From the NCBI GenBank assembly GCA_910587325.1, contig CAJUKB010000002.1:35608-99607 (forward strand): a stretch of DNA of 64,000 nucleotides, written 5' to 3'. Shown here one piece after another: positions 42,330-50,926 of this stretch (its first letter is position 1; each line of letters opens with the position of its first letter). The stretch comes from an uncultured Bacilli bacterium. Its GTDB lineage: Bacteria > Bacillota_I > Bacilli_A > RF39 > UBA660. The notes under the pieces are model-generated. The model did not search any database. It had not been told where the DNA came from and saw only the letters and a list, made by a program, of their open reading frames with translations. The position numbers and the translations under genes are program-made.

Positions 42330-43089
42330 ATGAAAATACTACTTTATTTTTTAATCTTAAGTTGTCCGCTAACGTAGCAATGAACTCAGAATTCGTAGGT
42401 TTACTTCTATCAAAGTCTACACTATTTCCAAATAACTCTTCCATTACGTCATAATCTCCTCTAGCCCAAGAAACTTCAATCGCATGGCGAATGGCTCTTT
42501 CTACGCGACTAGCAGTTGTATCAAAACGATTGGCAATTTCCGGATAGATACATTTTGTAATTCCACCAATCATATCTGGATTTTGATACATCATGTAAAT
42601 ACTTTCACGAATGTATTGGTATCCTCTAATATGAGAAGGAATTCCTAAAGCATGAAGCATTCTGCTAATAGCAATTTCTACTTTGTTGTCTTTTATATCT
42701 TCTTCTGGCTCATTATTTACAATGCCTATGATTCTTTTTTCTAGAGTTTGCATATTAATTGGTTTTAACATCAAATAATCTACGTTGTAAGGACTAACGA
42801 GTTTCATAGCAGAATCTTTACCATAACTTGTTAAAATCATCACATTCTTTTTGATATTACGTTTTTGCATTTCTTCTAAAATACTAATGCCATCCACTTC
42901 TGGCATAATAATATCCATTAAAATAATGTCAAACTCGTCATGGTGTTTTAAAATGTAATCCAAACCATCCTTCCCATTATTAATTGTTTCTTTTAAATTT
43001 ATTACTGCGTGACTACTAAAATACTGCTTTGCTCTACTAATAACTGATTCTGTATCATCAATCAAAAGTGCATTAATTGTTGTTTTCAT
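42328..43089 (-). CDS. spo0A: sporulation master regulator Spo0A
   Basis: 253 residues. Receiver domain: acidic pocket Asp11-Asp12, phosphorylation site Asp59 in ILMDIIMPEVDG, Thr87 and Lys109. C-terminal DNA-binding domain about 136-253 with the Spo0A signature: LHALGIPSHIRGYQYIRESI, the recognition helix region TTASRVERAIRHAIEVSWAR (191-210), and KPTNSEFIATLADNLRL. That block is close to diagnostic and separates it from other response regulators. Phosphorylated Spo0A controls sporulation entry. The frame is open six codons upstream, but AAAGGAG six bases before ATG 43089 decides. Monocistronic, with its own terminator. spoIVB, which often precedes spo0A, is not adjacent. Confidence 0.96.
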   Translation of the reverse strand: MKTTINALLIDDTESVISRAKQYFSSHAVINLKETINNGKDGLDYILKHHDEFDIILMDIIMPEVDGISILEEMQKRNIKKNVMILTSYGKDSAMKLVSPYNVDYLMLKPINMQTLEKRIIGIVNNEPEEDIKDNKVEIAISRMLHALGIPSHIRGYQYIRESIYMMYQNPDMIGGITKCIYPEIANRFDTTASRVERAIRHAIEVSWARGDYDVMEELFGNSVDFDRSKPTNSEFIATLADNLRLKNKVVFS

Positions 43090-43131
43090 CCTCTTCTCCT
43101 TTATCACTATATTTTTACTGCACGCAAGTTC

Positions 43132-43137
43132 ATTATA
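43132..43137 (-). promoter_or_regulatory. possible -10 of spo0A
   Basis: TATAAT on the minus strand 43 bases upstream of the start, with a poor -35 (TATTTT at 17). A sigma-H-type site was looked for and not seen. Confidence 0.35.
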
Positions 43138-43210
43138 AAACGAAAGTAGAAGAAAATACTAGGAAATGTTTTGTCTTGTTGTGTCAAGAGATGTAAAAAT
43201 TTGTCGTTTC

Positions 43211-43912
43211 TTAGAGAATCTCAAAAACTTTACATATATTTTTAGGGTTATTGGCACAATTTCCAAGAAGATAGCCATCGATATTGTCAAGTTTTGCAAG
43301 GTCTTTTATATTATTTGTAGTAATTCCTCCTCCATAAAGAATAGGAAGAGTAAAATTATAAGACTTATAAATTTCCTTTTTTAGTTTTTCTGCAATATTA
43401 TCTATTACTTTTGTATTGATATCGTATTTCTCATTTATTGCCCAACAAGGTTCATACGCTAGAATAATATTTTCTCTTTCCTTAGATGTCAATTTTGTAA
43501 ATATCTTTTTCACTTCTTTCTTTACTTCGACAATGGTTTCGTCCATCGTTTGGCGATTTTTTTCTCCAACGCATAAAACCACGCGGATATTTTCTTTCGT
43601 GGCATTTTTTATTTTTAAAATTATATTTTCAAATGTTTCTTTTGCCTCAAAGTGATTTACAAGAACATAAGAAATTTTCATACTTTTTAATTGACTAGCT
43701 AAAACTTCTCCGGTATGATTACCACTTTCATAAATCGAAATAGTTTGACTTCCAATTTTGTAAGAAACATCATAAAAGAAAGGTAAGTAGATGCTCGTTG
43801 GAAATAAAACAAGTTCTAATCCTTCCTTATTTATATCTTTCAGTTTATTCTTGTATTCTAATATTTCTTTTAAAGTTTTATTTGATTTTAAATTACACAT
43901 CAAGTACTTCAA
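43211..43912 (-). CDS. tpiA: triosephosphate isomerase, divergent
   Basis: 233 residues against about 250. Catalytic residues are present: Asn7 and Lys9 in MCNLKSNK (normally GNWKMNK), His87 and Glu89 in VNHFEAK (normally GHSERR), and Glu154 in AYEPCWAIN. Phosphate-gripping loops differ: loop 6 reads AINEKYD instead of AIGTGK, and loop 7 YGGG instead of YGGS. The best start is a TTG: AAGGAGG lies nine bases upstream and only this start supplies the first beta strand (KYLMCN). An ATG at 43900 would remove it. It overlaps the pgk end by 20 bases. The pathway role is taken from the neighbouring pgk and gap. Confidence 0.85.
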   Translation of the reverse strand: MKYLMCNLKSNKTLKEILEYKNKLKDINKEGLELVLFPTSIYLPFFYDVSYKIGSQTISIYESGNHTGEVLASQLKSMKISYVLVNHFEAKETFENIILKIKNATKENIRVVLCVGEKNRQTMDETIVEVKKEVKKIFTKLTSKERENIILAYEPCWAINEKYDINTKVIDNIAEKLKKEIYKSYNFTLPILYGGGITTNNIKDLAKLDNIDGYLLGNCANNPKNICKVFEIL

Positions 43913-45104
43913 TTTCTTCTTCCTCCTTGATAGCATCTATTCCTACTAAATGGCCTTTAGTTAAGTATTCAAGAGTAGCTCCTCCGCCAACTGAAAGGTA
44001 AGTTAAATCCTCAGCAAATCCAAACATTTTCGTAGCGCTAACGGAATCTCCTCCTCCAACGACTACAACGGCATCTTGGTTCTTTAGTATATTTAATAAT
44101 TCCTTCGTTCCGTTTGAGTATCTTGCTTCTTCATATCTTCCCATTGTTCCATTTAAGAATATGGTTTTACTCGTTTTTATGGCTGTTTTATACTTTTCTA
44201 ATGTTTTAATGCCTACATCCATAATCACTTCATTATCTCCAATTTCGTTAATTCGTTTATAACGAGTGTAGTTCTCTTCATACGTACTTCCAACAATAGC
44301 GTCAAGTGGAAGCATAAGTTTGTCACGATAGGTAAGCATAATTTGTTTTAAAGTTTCTAAAGTTTTATTACTCTCTGTAGCTAGGGAAGAACCGATATTA
44401 AAATTTAGGGCTTTTAAAAAACTATTGGCAAGTCCTCCTGCTAAAAGTAAATGGTCACATTTTGGTAACATGGTGGAAATAAGCTCTAACTTATCTTCTA
44501 CTTTCGCTCCTCCCATAATCACTGTAAAAGGGTGTTCGGGCGTTTTTAAAAAACGGTCTAAAGAAACAAGTTCTCTTTCTACCGAAAATCCAATACAACT
44601 TGGTAGGTATTTGGCTATTCCTACAACAGAAGCATGGGCACGATGACTCGAGGCAAAAGCATCATTCACAAATACATCAGCAAGAGAAGCAAAAAAGGAA
44701 GAAACTTGTGCATCACAGTTTGATTCAAGTTTATTTGGGACATCTAAAAATCTTGTATTTTCAAGCATTAAAATATCACGGGGAAGCATAAGTTCAATTC
44801 TCTTCGGAAGCTCAGGGTCTAAAATTTCACGGCTAAAATATACTTCTCTGCCTACAAGTTCTTTTAGTCTTTTTGCTACCGGCTCTAAAGAGTTATATAA
44901 CTTATCTTCTTCATTTTTCACTTTTCCTAAATGACTTAAAATAATAATTTTACAATTGTTTTTAATAAGGTAACGAATTGTTTCTAAACTAGCAACAATT
45001 TTTGTGTCGTCTAGAATTCTACCATTATAAATAGGTACGTTGTAGTCACACCTTACAATGACTGTTTTATCTTTTAATTCCATATTTTCTATTCTTTTTT
45101 TCAT
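43893..45104 (-). CDS. pgk: phosphoglycerate kinase
   Basis: 403 residues, typical length: VIVRCDYNVPIYNGRI (substrate Asp and Asn), LSHLGK, MLENTRF, NDAFASSHRAHASVVGIAKY, PFTVIMGGAKVEDKL, FLNGTMGRYE and VVVGGGDSVSATKMFG (normally GGDSVAA). It makes ATP from 1,3-bisphosphoglycerate. AGGAAA-type site before the ATG. It lies 20 bases after an ABC transporter gene, which separates it from gap, and overlaps tpiA. Confidence 0.96.
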   Translation of the reverse strand: MKKRIENMELKDKTVIVRCDYNVPIYNGRILDDTKIVASLETIRYLIKNNCKIIILSHLGKVKNEEDKLYNSLEPVAKRLKELVGREVYFSREILDPELPKRIELMLPRDILMLENTRFLDVPNKLESNCDAQVSSFFASLADVFVNDAFASSHRAHASVVGIAKYLPSCIGFSVERELVSLDRFLKTPEHPFTVIMGGAKVEDKLELISTMLPKCDHLLLAGGLANSFLKALNFNIGSSLATESNKTLETLKQIMLTYRDKLMLPLDAIVGSTYEENYTRYKRINEIGDNEVIMDVGIKTLEKYKTAIKTSKTIFLNGTMGRYEEARYSNGTKELLNILKNQDAVVVVGGGDSVSATKMFGFAEDLTYLSVGGGATLEYLTKGHLVGIDAIKEEEEIEVLDV

Positions 45105-45124
45105 TTATAAGTTTCCTCCATTCA

Positions 45125-46864
45125 TTATCTTTTCATATCATTAGCATATAATCTTTGGTAATATTCATTATTTTTTAATAAATTCTTATGGGTATCTTTT
45201 CCTACAACTTTTCCATTTTGCATCACGACAATTTGATTGCTTTCTTTTATTGTGGATAATCTATGTGCGATAATAATAATTGTATATTCTCCCTGTAAAT
45301 TGTTTATCGCTTGTGTTATATTTTGTTGCGTTTCATTATCAAGAGCACTTGTTGCCTCATCAAACAATATGATTTTAGCATCTGTAAGTAAGGCTCTTGC
45401 AATTGCAATCCTTTGTCTTTGTCCTCCTGACAAGTTTACACCGCCTTCCCCTAACTCCGTTTCGTATTTTTTAGGTAGCGACATAATAAAGTCATGAATA
45501 CACGCTTTTTTACACACATCCTCAATTTCTTTCATTGTTGCATTTTTTTTAACAATTTGAAAGTTTTCCTTAACAGAAAAATTAAATATATACGGATTCT
45601 GTGTTATAAAAGAAATATTTCCTCTTAAGCTTTCTTCTGTTAAATCTTCTATATTATATCCATCGATTGTTATTTTCCCACTATTTATTCTATATAATTT
45701 TGTAATAATATTAAAAATAGTTGTTTTTCCAGCACCACTTTCTCCAACAATAGCAGTTGTTTGGAATGCAGGAATTTCTAGATTTAACTTTTTAAGCACG
45801 TTAATCCCTTCAATATATCCAAAATTAACGTTTTCAAATTTAAAAGTACCATCTAATTTTTTGACTTTTAATGCTCCAAATTGTTCTTTTTGATATTTTC
45901 CATCTATAATTTCAAATACTCTCTCTGCAGAAAGATTAAACGATTTTAAGACTTCTAGTAACTCTATAATTGTTACTAAAAAATCAAATACTTTATCACT
46001 ATACATAAACAAAATAACAAAATTGGCAACAAGTAACATATCATTCTTTATTAAGTAGATACATAATATTATAAATAATAAGTTAGCAGCATTTTTTAAA
46101 AACTCTCGTAATAGTTCATATCGTTTTGTCATTTCAGACATTTGGTATTGAATTATATTTGCCTGTTTTAATTTTTTATAGATTTTACTTTCAAAAGCAG
46201 AATAACAATTTAGTACTTTGATATCTCTTATTCCTCTAACCAATTCCGAAACTAACCCGGTGTTGGCTTCTTTTACTTTTTTAAAATATTTTGTTCGTTC
46301 ATATTGTCTCACTAGGTACATTTTTTCAAAGTAAAAAATAATAGTTAAAACAATTATAAAAAAAATAAATACAATTTTATTGATAGTATAAACTGCAAAT
46401 AAAATTCCCACATTTGTGATAATTACGTTTATTTTCTTAAAAATAGTTCTAAATATTTCTGCTATATCAGAGGCATCCTGACTTAATCTATCAATAAAAA
46501 CTCCCGAAGAATTTGCATCGATTTCTTTTGTTTCTAAATCAATCATACTTCTAGCCACTTCGACTTGTATATTTAAATAAGTTTCTCTATAAAATACACG
46601 TGAAACTTTGCTAGCCAAATAGCTAACAAAGCTTGATAACATTCTCATAGAAACAAAACAGATTGCAACTACGATTAATTGTAGCCACAATTCATTTTGG
46701 ATTTTTAAGATAACTTGGGCTGAAATAAGTGGAATAATAGCACCAATTATACCTACTATAATGCTTAAAAAAATATAAGCTATAAATAATTTTTTATTTT
46801 CTTCCATATATTTATAGGCTTTTTTCATATATTGTATTGAATCTTTTATACCTAATTTTTTCAT
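45125..46864 (-). CDS. ABC exporter, fused membrane and ATPase domains
   Basis: 579 residues. Six hydrophobic helices in residues 20-310 form an ABC type IV exporter membrane domain. The ATPase domain (about 340-579) has Walker A VGESGAGKTTIFN, a Q-loop TQNPYIF, the signature LSGGQRQRIAIARALL, Walker B IILFDEATSALD and the switch His in IIAHRLSTI. It should act as a homo- or heterodimer; no partner half is adjacent. The substrate is unknown. The frame is open 29 codons upstream into gap, but GAGGA eight bases before ATG 46864 decides. It lies between gap and pgk in the same orientation with 20-22 base gaps, an unusual insertion in a glycolytic operon. Confidence 0.85.
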   Translation of the reverse strand: MKKLGIKDSIQYMKKAYKYMEENKKLFIAYIFLSIIVGIIGAIIPLISAQVILKIQNELWLQLIVVAICFVSMRMLSSFVSYLASKVSRVFYRETYLNIQVEVARSMIDLETKEIDANSSGVFIDRLSQDASDIAEIFRTIFKKINVIITNVGILFAVYTINKIVFIFFIIVLTIIFYFEKMYLVRQYERTKYFKKVKEANTGLVSELVRGIRDIKVLNCYSAFESKIYKKLKQANIIQYQMSEMTKRYELLREFLKNAANLLFIILCIYLIKNDMLLVANFVILFMYSDKVFDFLVTIIELLEVLKSFNLSAERVFEIIDGKYQKEQFGALKVKKLDGTFKFENVNFGYIEGINVLKKLNLEIPAFQTTAIVGESGAGKTTIFNIITKLYRINSGKITIDGYNIEDLTEESLRGNISFITQNPYIFNFSVKENFQIVKKNATMKEIEDVCKKACIHDFIMSLPKKYETELGEGGVNLSGGQRQRIAIARALLTDAKIILFDEATSALDNETQQNITQAINNLQGEYTIIIIAHRLSTIKESNQIVVMQNGKVVGKDTHKNLLKNNEYYQRLYANDMKR

Positions 46865-46886
46865 GTTACTTTTCCTCATCTTATAG

Positions 46887-47894
46887 CTATTCTTCAAACA
46901 TTTTTTTAGCGGTTCGAAGCATTTGTGCCGTGTAGCCCATTTCATTGTCATACCAACTTGCTATTTTTACAAGTTGTTTGTCTTCTACATCCAATACATT
47001 GGTTAGAGAAGCATCTACTAAAGAGCCACACTTTTTACCAATAATGTCACTTGATACTACGGGATCAAAGGTTACTTTTAGGGTATCGCTTTGGTTATTT
47101 AATAAAGCATTGTTAATATCACTCTCTGTTACTTTTGTTTTTAGTTCTAAAACCAAGTCTACTAAAGAGCCATCACTTACAGGTACTCGGTAAGCAAGAC
47201 CATCTAGCTTTCCTGAAAGTTCTGGTATTACTTCTCCAATGGCTTTCGTTACTCCCGTAGAGGTTGGAATGATATTTTGAGCTGCAGCACGTCCACGTCT
47301 TTCTTTAATTCCTTTTTTGTGGGGAATATCAAGAGTTGCTTGATCATTAGTGTACGCATGAATGGTACTCATAAATCCTTTTTCAATTCCAAAAGTATCA
47401 TGAATTACTTTTAAAACAGGGGCAAGGCAATTGGTAGTACAAGACGCTGCTGATAAAATGACATCCTCGTTTGTAATTATAGAATCATTTACACCATACA
47501 CAATAGTTTTCACTCCACCCTTAGCAGGGGCAGAAATGAGTACTTTTTTGGCTCCAGCCTCAATATGTTTATGAGCATCTTCCAAATTAGTAAATAAACC
47601 TGTGCATTCTAAAACCAAATCTACCTCTAGTTCTTTCCAAGGCAAATTGCTTGGGTCACTTTCTTTGTATACTTTAATTCTTTTTCGTGTGTTTATGACT
47701 AGCTCATCATTATCAAAGTCAATTAAATCTTCATGAAATGCGCGATGATTTGTATCGTACTTTAAAAGATAGGCTAGTTGTTCAGGGTCTGTTAAATCGT
47801 TTATAGCAACAATATCAAAAGTAGTTCCTGTTATCATTTCACGAAAGGCGACTCTTCCAATTCTTCCAAATCCATTAATGGCAACTTTTATCAT
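46887..47894 (-). CDS. gap: glyceraldehyde-3-phosphate dehydrogenase
   Basis: 335 residues. NAD-binding INGFGRIGRVAFRE (7-20), catalytic Cys151 in SAASCTTNCLAP, the following His in HAYTND, and the C-terminal SWYDNEMGYTAQMLR. Complete glycolytic enzyme. The Asp at the end of the second beta strand (NDLTD) favours NAD. It follows the nucleoside kinase gene by 16 bases and is probably in its operon. Confidence 0.96.
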   Translation of the reverse strand: MIKVAINGFGRIGRVAFREMITGTTFDIVAINDLTDPEQLAYLLKYDTNHRAFHEDLIDFDNDELVINTRKRIKVYKESDPSNLPWKELEVDLVLECTGLFTNLEDAHKHIEAGAKKVLISAPAKGGVKTIVYGVNDSIITNEDVILSAASCTTNCLAPVLKVIHDTFGIEKGFMSTIHAYTNDQATLDIPHKKGIKERRGRAAAQNIIPTSTGVTKAIGEVIPELSGKLDGLAYRVPVSDGSLVDLVLELKTKVTESDINNALLNNQSDTLKVTFDPVVSSDIIGKKCGSLVDASLTNVLDVEDKQLVKIASWYDNEMGYTAQMLRTAKKMFEE

Positions 47895-47910
47895 AAAATC
47901 AAATCCTTTC

Positions 47911-49548
47911 TTATCCGATAAATTCTCTTAAAATGGAATCTTTACTTATATATTCACTTGGTATAGGGTAAAAACCTCGTAAGGAATCAATTAGTCTTCT
48001 TGCTTCTTCATAATAAGGAGAATCAATTCCTACCGAATACAAAAGTGGTTCTACAAATACTTTTAGTACACCGACTTCAAAAGCATAAGCAGTATTCACA
48101 ATAGAGTCAGCTTGATGAATAAAGGGAAAAATATATTTTTCTTCTCCTTCTCTTACACTTTGCCATAACTCAATTGTTTTTGCAACACTTGTTCCACGAG
48201 TACGATTGTCTCTAACTATCCTTCTTAGTAACCTTAAGTCCACCGTAGAAACATAATTGTGCCTATCGATTCCTAAAGGAATAAAAGGACTTAAATAAAT
48301 TTTATACTTGTATTTTTCTTCTATAGCAGATGTTAATTCTTCATTTAAGCCATGCAAGCCTTCAATTAGTAGAATACTATTTTCCTCTATTTTTACAACA
48401 TTAGCACTTCTACTTTTCTTTTGAATAACAAAATCATAAACAGGAAGATGTACTTCTTTTCCCTCTAGTAAGTCTTTTAAATCTTGGTTAAACATTTCCG
48501 TATCAATGGACTCTAAAGATTCAAAATCGTATTCTCCTTTTGCATTTTTTGGTATGTCTTGTCGTTCTTTATAGTAATCATCAACAGATATTGGAACGGT
48601 TTGGTATCCTAAGGATTTTAAATAACTTGCAAGTCGCTTCGTTGTTGTCGTTTTTCCTGTTGAAGAAGGTCCAGAAATTAAAATCATTTTCTTATCTTTA
48701 AGAGAGGCTATTTCACTTGCTAATGCAGTAATACTTTCATTAAAAACAAGTTCACAAGAGCCAATAAATTCTTGAATACGCCCACTACTTACTTCTTCGT
48801 TTAAGTCTGAAAGAAAAGGGATATGCATTTTTTTAAGCCAATTCTGTCCTTCTAAGAAGGTATTTATAATTCCTTCATAATGAACGTATTCTGGTACAGA
48901 CCCTTCGGTACGAGAACTTGGATATAATAAAACAATTCGATTATTTTCTAAAAGCTTTAAATCAAATTTGTTAATATTCTTTGTATTATAAGGCATATCC
49001 GTATAGTAATAATTGTAGATATTTTTTAATTTATAAAAACTGACAATGTCATTGTTGGTATTATGAATATTCTTGGCTTTTTCATGCTGATTATGTGCAT
49101 CAAAATAACGAATGGCCTCTTTTTTCTCAACATTGTATTTCATTATTTTTTCGTCATTGTGGATAATACGAGCCATAGCTTCTTTTATTCTATTAATGTC
49201 TTCTTTTTCAATATCTTTTCCTTCAATTTCCGTCATGATTCCCTTAGGAACACTATGTAAAAAATGCACCTCAACTCCTGTGTAGGTTTCTTTTACCGCC
49301 ACTTCAAATATAAATTTTAATGCTGCTTGGTACATACGATAGCCATAAGGATTTGTCACATCTAAAAAAGATACACTCGCGTTTTTGATTAACTTCGTGT
49401 GCATAGGAAGAATTTCGTTGTTTACTTTAACACCAATTATGTTATGTTTCATTTTAGGCTGATAACTTTCTGCTATTTCATAAAGTGGTGTTGCATAAGA
49501 AAAAGATTTCGTTGTTCCGTCAGGAAACGTAATTGTAATCTCTTGCAT
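47911..49548 (-). CDS. nucleoside (uridine) kinase with N-terminal TGS and ThrRS-like domains
   Basis: 545 residues. Residues 1-60 form a TGS-like domain (EITITFPDGTTKSF). Residues about 70-230 resemble the editing/SAD region of threonyl-tRNA synthetase (HFLHSVPKG, HNDEKIMKY, with an H-x-x-x-H-like segment NQHEKA). The C-terminal half is a P-loop kinase of the phosphoribulokinase/uridine kinase class (LISGPSSTGKTTTTKRLASYL, SVDDYYKER, LLIEGLHGLNEELT, RDNRTRGTS). This fusion is known as a nucleoside kinase in Firmicutes. GAGGGGT precedes the ATG. It is the first gene of the unit that continues into gap, divergent from clpP. Confidence 0.88.
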   Translation of the reverse strand: MQEITITFPDGTTKSFSYATPLYEIAESYQPKMKHNIIGVKVNNEILPMHTKLIKNASVSFLDVTNPYGYRMYQAALKFIFEVAVKETYTGVEVHFLHSVPKGIMTEIEGKDIEKEDINRIKEAMARIIHNDEKIMKYNVEKKEAIRYFDAHNQHEKAKNIHNTNNDIVSFYKLKNIYNYYYTDMPYNTKNINKFDLKLLENNRIVLLYPSSRTEGSVPEYVHYEGIINTFLEGQNWLKKMHIPFLSDLNEEVSSGRIQEFIGSCELVFNESITALASEIASLKDKKMILISGPSSTGKTTTTKRLASYLKSLGYQTVPISVDDYYKERQDIPKNAKGEYDFESLESIDTEMFNQDLKDLLEGKEVHLPVYDFVIQKKSRSANVVKIEENSILLIEGLHGLNEELTSAIEEKYKYKIYLSPFIPLGIDRHNYVSTVDLRLLRRIVRDNRTRGTSVAKTIELWQSVREGEEKYIFPFIHQADSIVNTAYAFEVGVLKVFVEPLLYSVGIDSPYYEEARRLIDSLRGFYPIPSEYISKDSILREFIG

Positions 49549-49695
49549 ACTTACCCCTCGTATTCTAATTCATTTTATCACAAATTGAGGAGTTTTGGGT
49601 AAAAAGTTTTGTATTTCTTATAGCTAAAATTAGACATCTTTTTCTCGTATAAAAAATGTATATTTTATCTATGATAGTAGTAGGTGATACTTAAA

Positions 49696-50259
49696 ATGAA
49701 TATTATACCAACAGTAGTAGAGAAGAGTAGTAACCATGAATATGCATATGATTTGTATTCTAGACTATTAAAGGATAGAATTGTTTTCTTAACCGGAGAA
49801 ATTAATATGGCTACGGCAAATATTATTATCAGTGAACTTTTATATTTAGATTCTTTAAATCACGAAGAAATCTGTTTGTATATCAATAGCCCTGGTGGAG
49901 AAGTATGTAGTGGATTTGCTATATTTGATACTATACAATTTATAAAAAGTGATGTAAGAACAATTGTTGTAGGTATGGCCGCAAGTATGGCCGCATTCTT
50001 GCTTGCTTGTGGCGATAAACGCTCGGCTCTTAAAAACGCCGAAGTAATGATTCATCAACCTCTTGGTGGTATACAAGGGCAAGCAACCGATATTAAGATT
50101 GTTGCGGACCATATTTTAAAAACGAAGAAGAAATTAATTGAAATATTAGCAAAAAGAACCAAGAAAAAAGCTTCTGTTTTAGAAGCAGATATGGAACGAG
50201 ATTTTTATATGAACAGTAAAGAAGCTTTAGAGTATGGAATTATAGATGAAATTCTATAG
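49696..50259 (+). CDS. clpP: ATP-dependent Clp protease proteolytic subunit
   Basis: 187 residues, one of three plus-strand genes. Catalytic Ser in GMAASMAAFLL (about residue 98), His in EVMIHQPLGG and the following Asp region are intact; YDLYSRLLKDRIVFL and LYINSPGGEVCSG are family blocks. It forms 14-mers that degrade proteins delivered by ClpC (encoded at 18.8-21 kb) or ClpX. A GTG 12 bases upstream is in frame, but AGGTGAT before the ATG at 49696 decides. Its stop codon overlaps that of the minus-strand gene at 50254 (6 bases). The 49549-49695 gap must hold divergent promoters; no clear pair was found. Confidence 0.95.
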   Translation: MNIIPTVVEKSSNHEYAYDLYSRLLKDRIVFLTGEINMATANIIISELLYLDSLNHEEICLYINSPGGEVCSGFAIFDTIQFIKSDVRTIVVGMAASMAAFLLACGDKRSALKNAEVMIHQPLGGIQGQATDIKIVADHILKTKKKLIEILAKRTKKKASVLEADMERDFYMNSKEALEYGIIDEIL

Positions 50260-50898
50260 TTCTTTTTTATTTGGATTACAAATTGCGTTTATTTCTTTAT
50301 CGTTTAAACTTTTAACTCTTTTTATTGCTTCATCACGCGAAGTTTCTAATAATTGTTTAAAATAATAGAGTTGTAAGCGATTGAAAGGCTCTGTTGCATA
50401 CCCTTTTGTTATTTTCTCTATACCTTTACTAGAATAAAAATAAGTTTCTTTTGAAGGGCATTCTAAAAAGTGATTTGGCATAAATATAATACTATTATTA
50501 TTGCTTGATAACTCTATTAGTCTAGGCTGATTTGTTTCTAAATCACAATATAAATTGTATAATTTTAAAGGTTTAGGAATCCCCAAAACCCCTTTAGACC
50601 AATCAATGCTTGTTAATTCAGGTTGTCCATCATTTATACAGGCATCTTTTCTTTGAATGCAATTGATATAAAATAAAATTTGACTGCTTTCTTTTGTATA
50701 TTGAAAAGTGGATAAAAAGGCATTTCTTAATATTTCCTCTTTAGTAATTTTCTTAACATTTTCTTCATTCACATTAGAAAAATATTGGCTTGTAAATGTA
50801 GAAACAGCATTGTTGGCTACACTTTCTAATAATATTCTTTGTCCTTCTAATTGCATTTTATATGTTTCTCTAGCTTGTTTTAACTCTAATTCTGTCAT
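50254..50898 (-). CDS. hypothetical protein, 214 aa
   Basis: Unrecognised. An N-terminal helical segment (ELELKQARETYKMQLEGQRILLE, a possible short coiled coil) is followed by a mixed alpha/beta region; no signal peptide or membrane helix. Cysteines are scattered (NCIQRKDAC). AAGGA five bases before ATG 50898 fixes the start; the frame is open 18 codons upstream into the end of whiA. It lies 28 bases downstream of whiA and is probably co-transcribed with it. It converges with clpP, the two stop codons overlapping. Confidence 0.6.
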   Translation of the reverse strand: MTELELKQARETYKMQLEGQRILLESVANNAVSTFTSQYFSNVNEENVKKITKEEILRNAFLSTFQYTKESSQILFYINCIQRKDACINDGQPELTSIDWSKGVLGIPKPLKLYNLYCDLETNQPRLIELSSNNNSIIFMPNHFLECPSKETYFYSSKGIEKITKGYATEPFNRLQLYYFKQLLETSRDEAIKRVKSLNDKEINAICNPNKKEL

Positions 50899-50926
50899 AT
50901 AAATCCTTCTTTCTTGTTTGTTTATT

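Noticed and set aside
43195..43210. Spo0A box upstream of spo0A (TTTGTCGTT)
   Set aside because: Two mismatches from the core TGTCGAA; in an AT-rich gap this is expected by chance.
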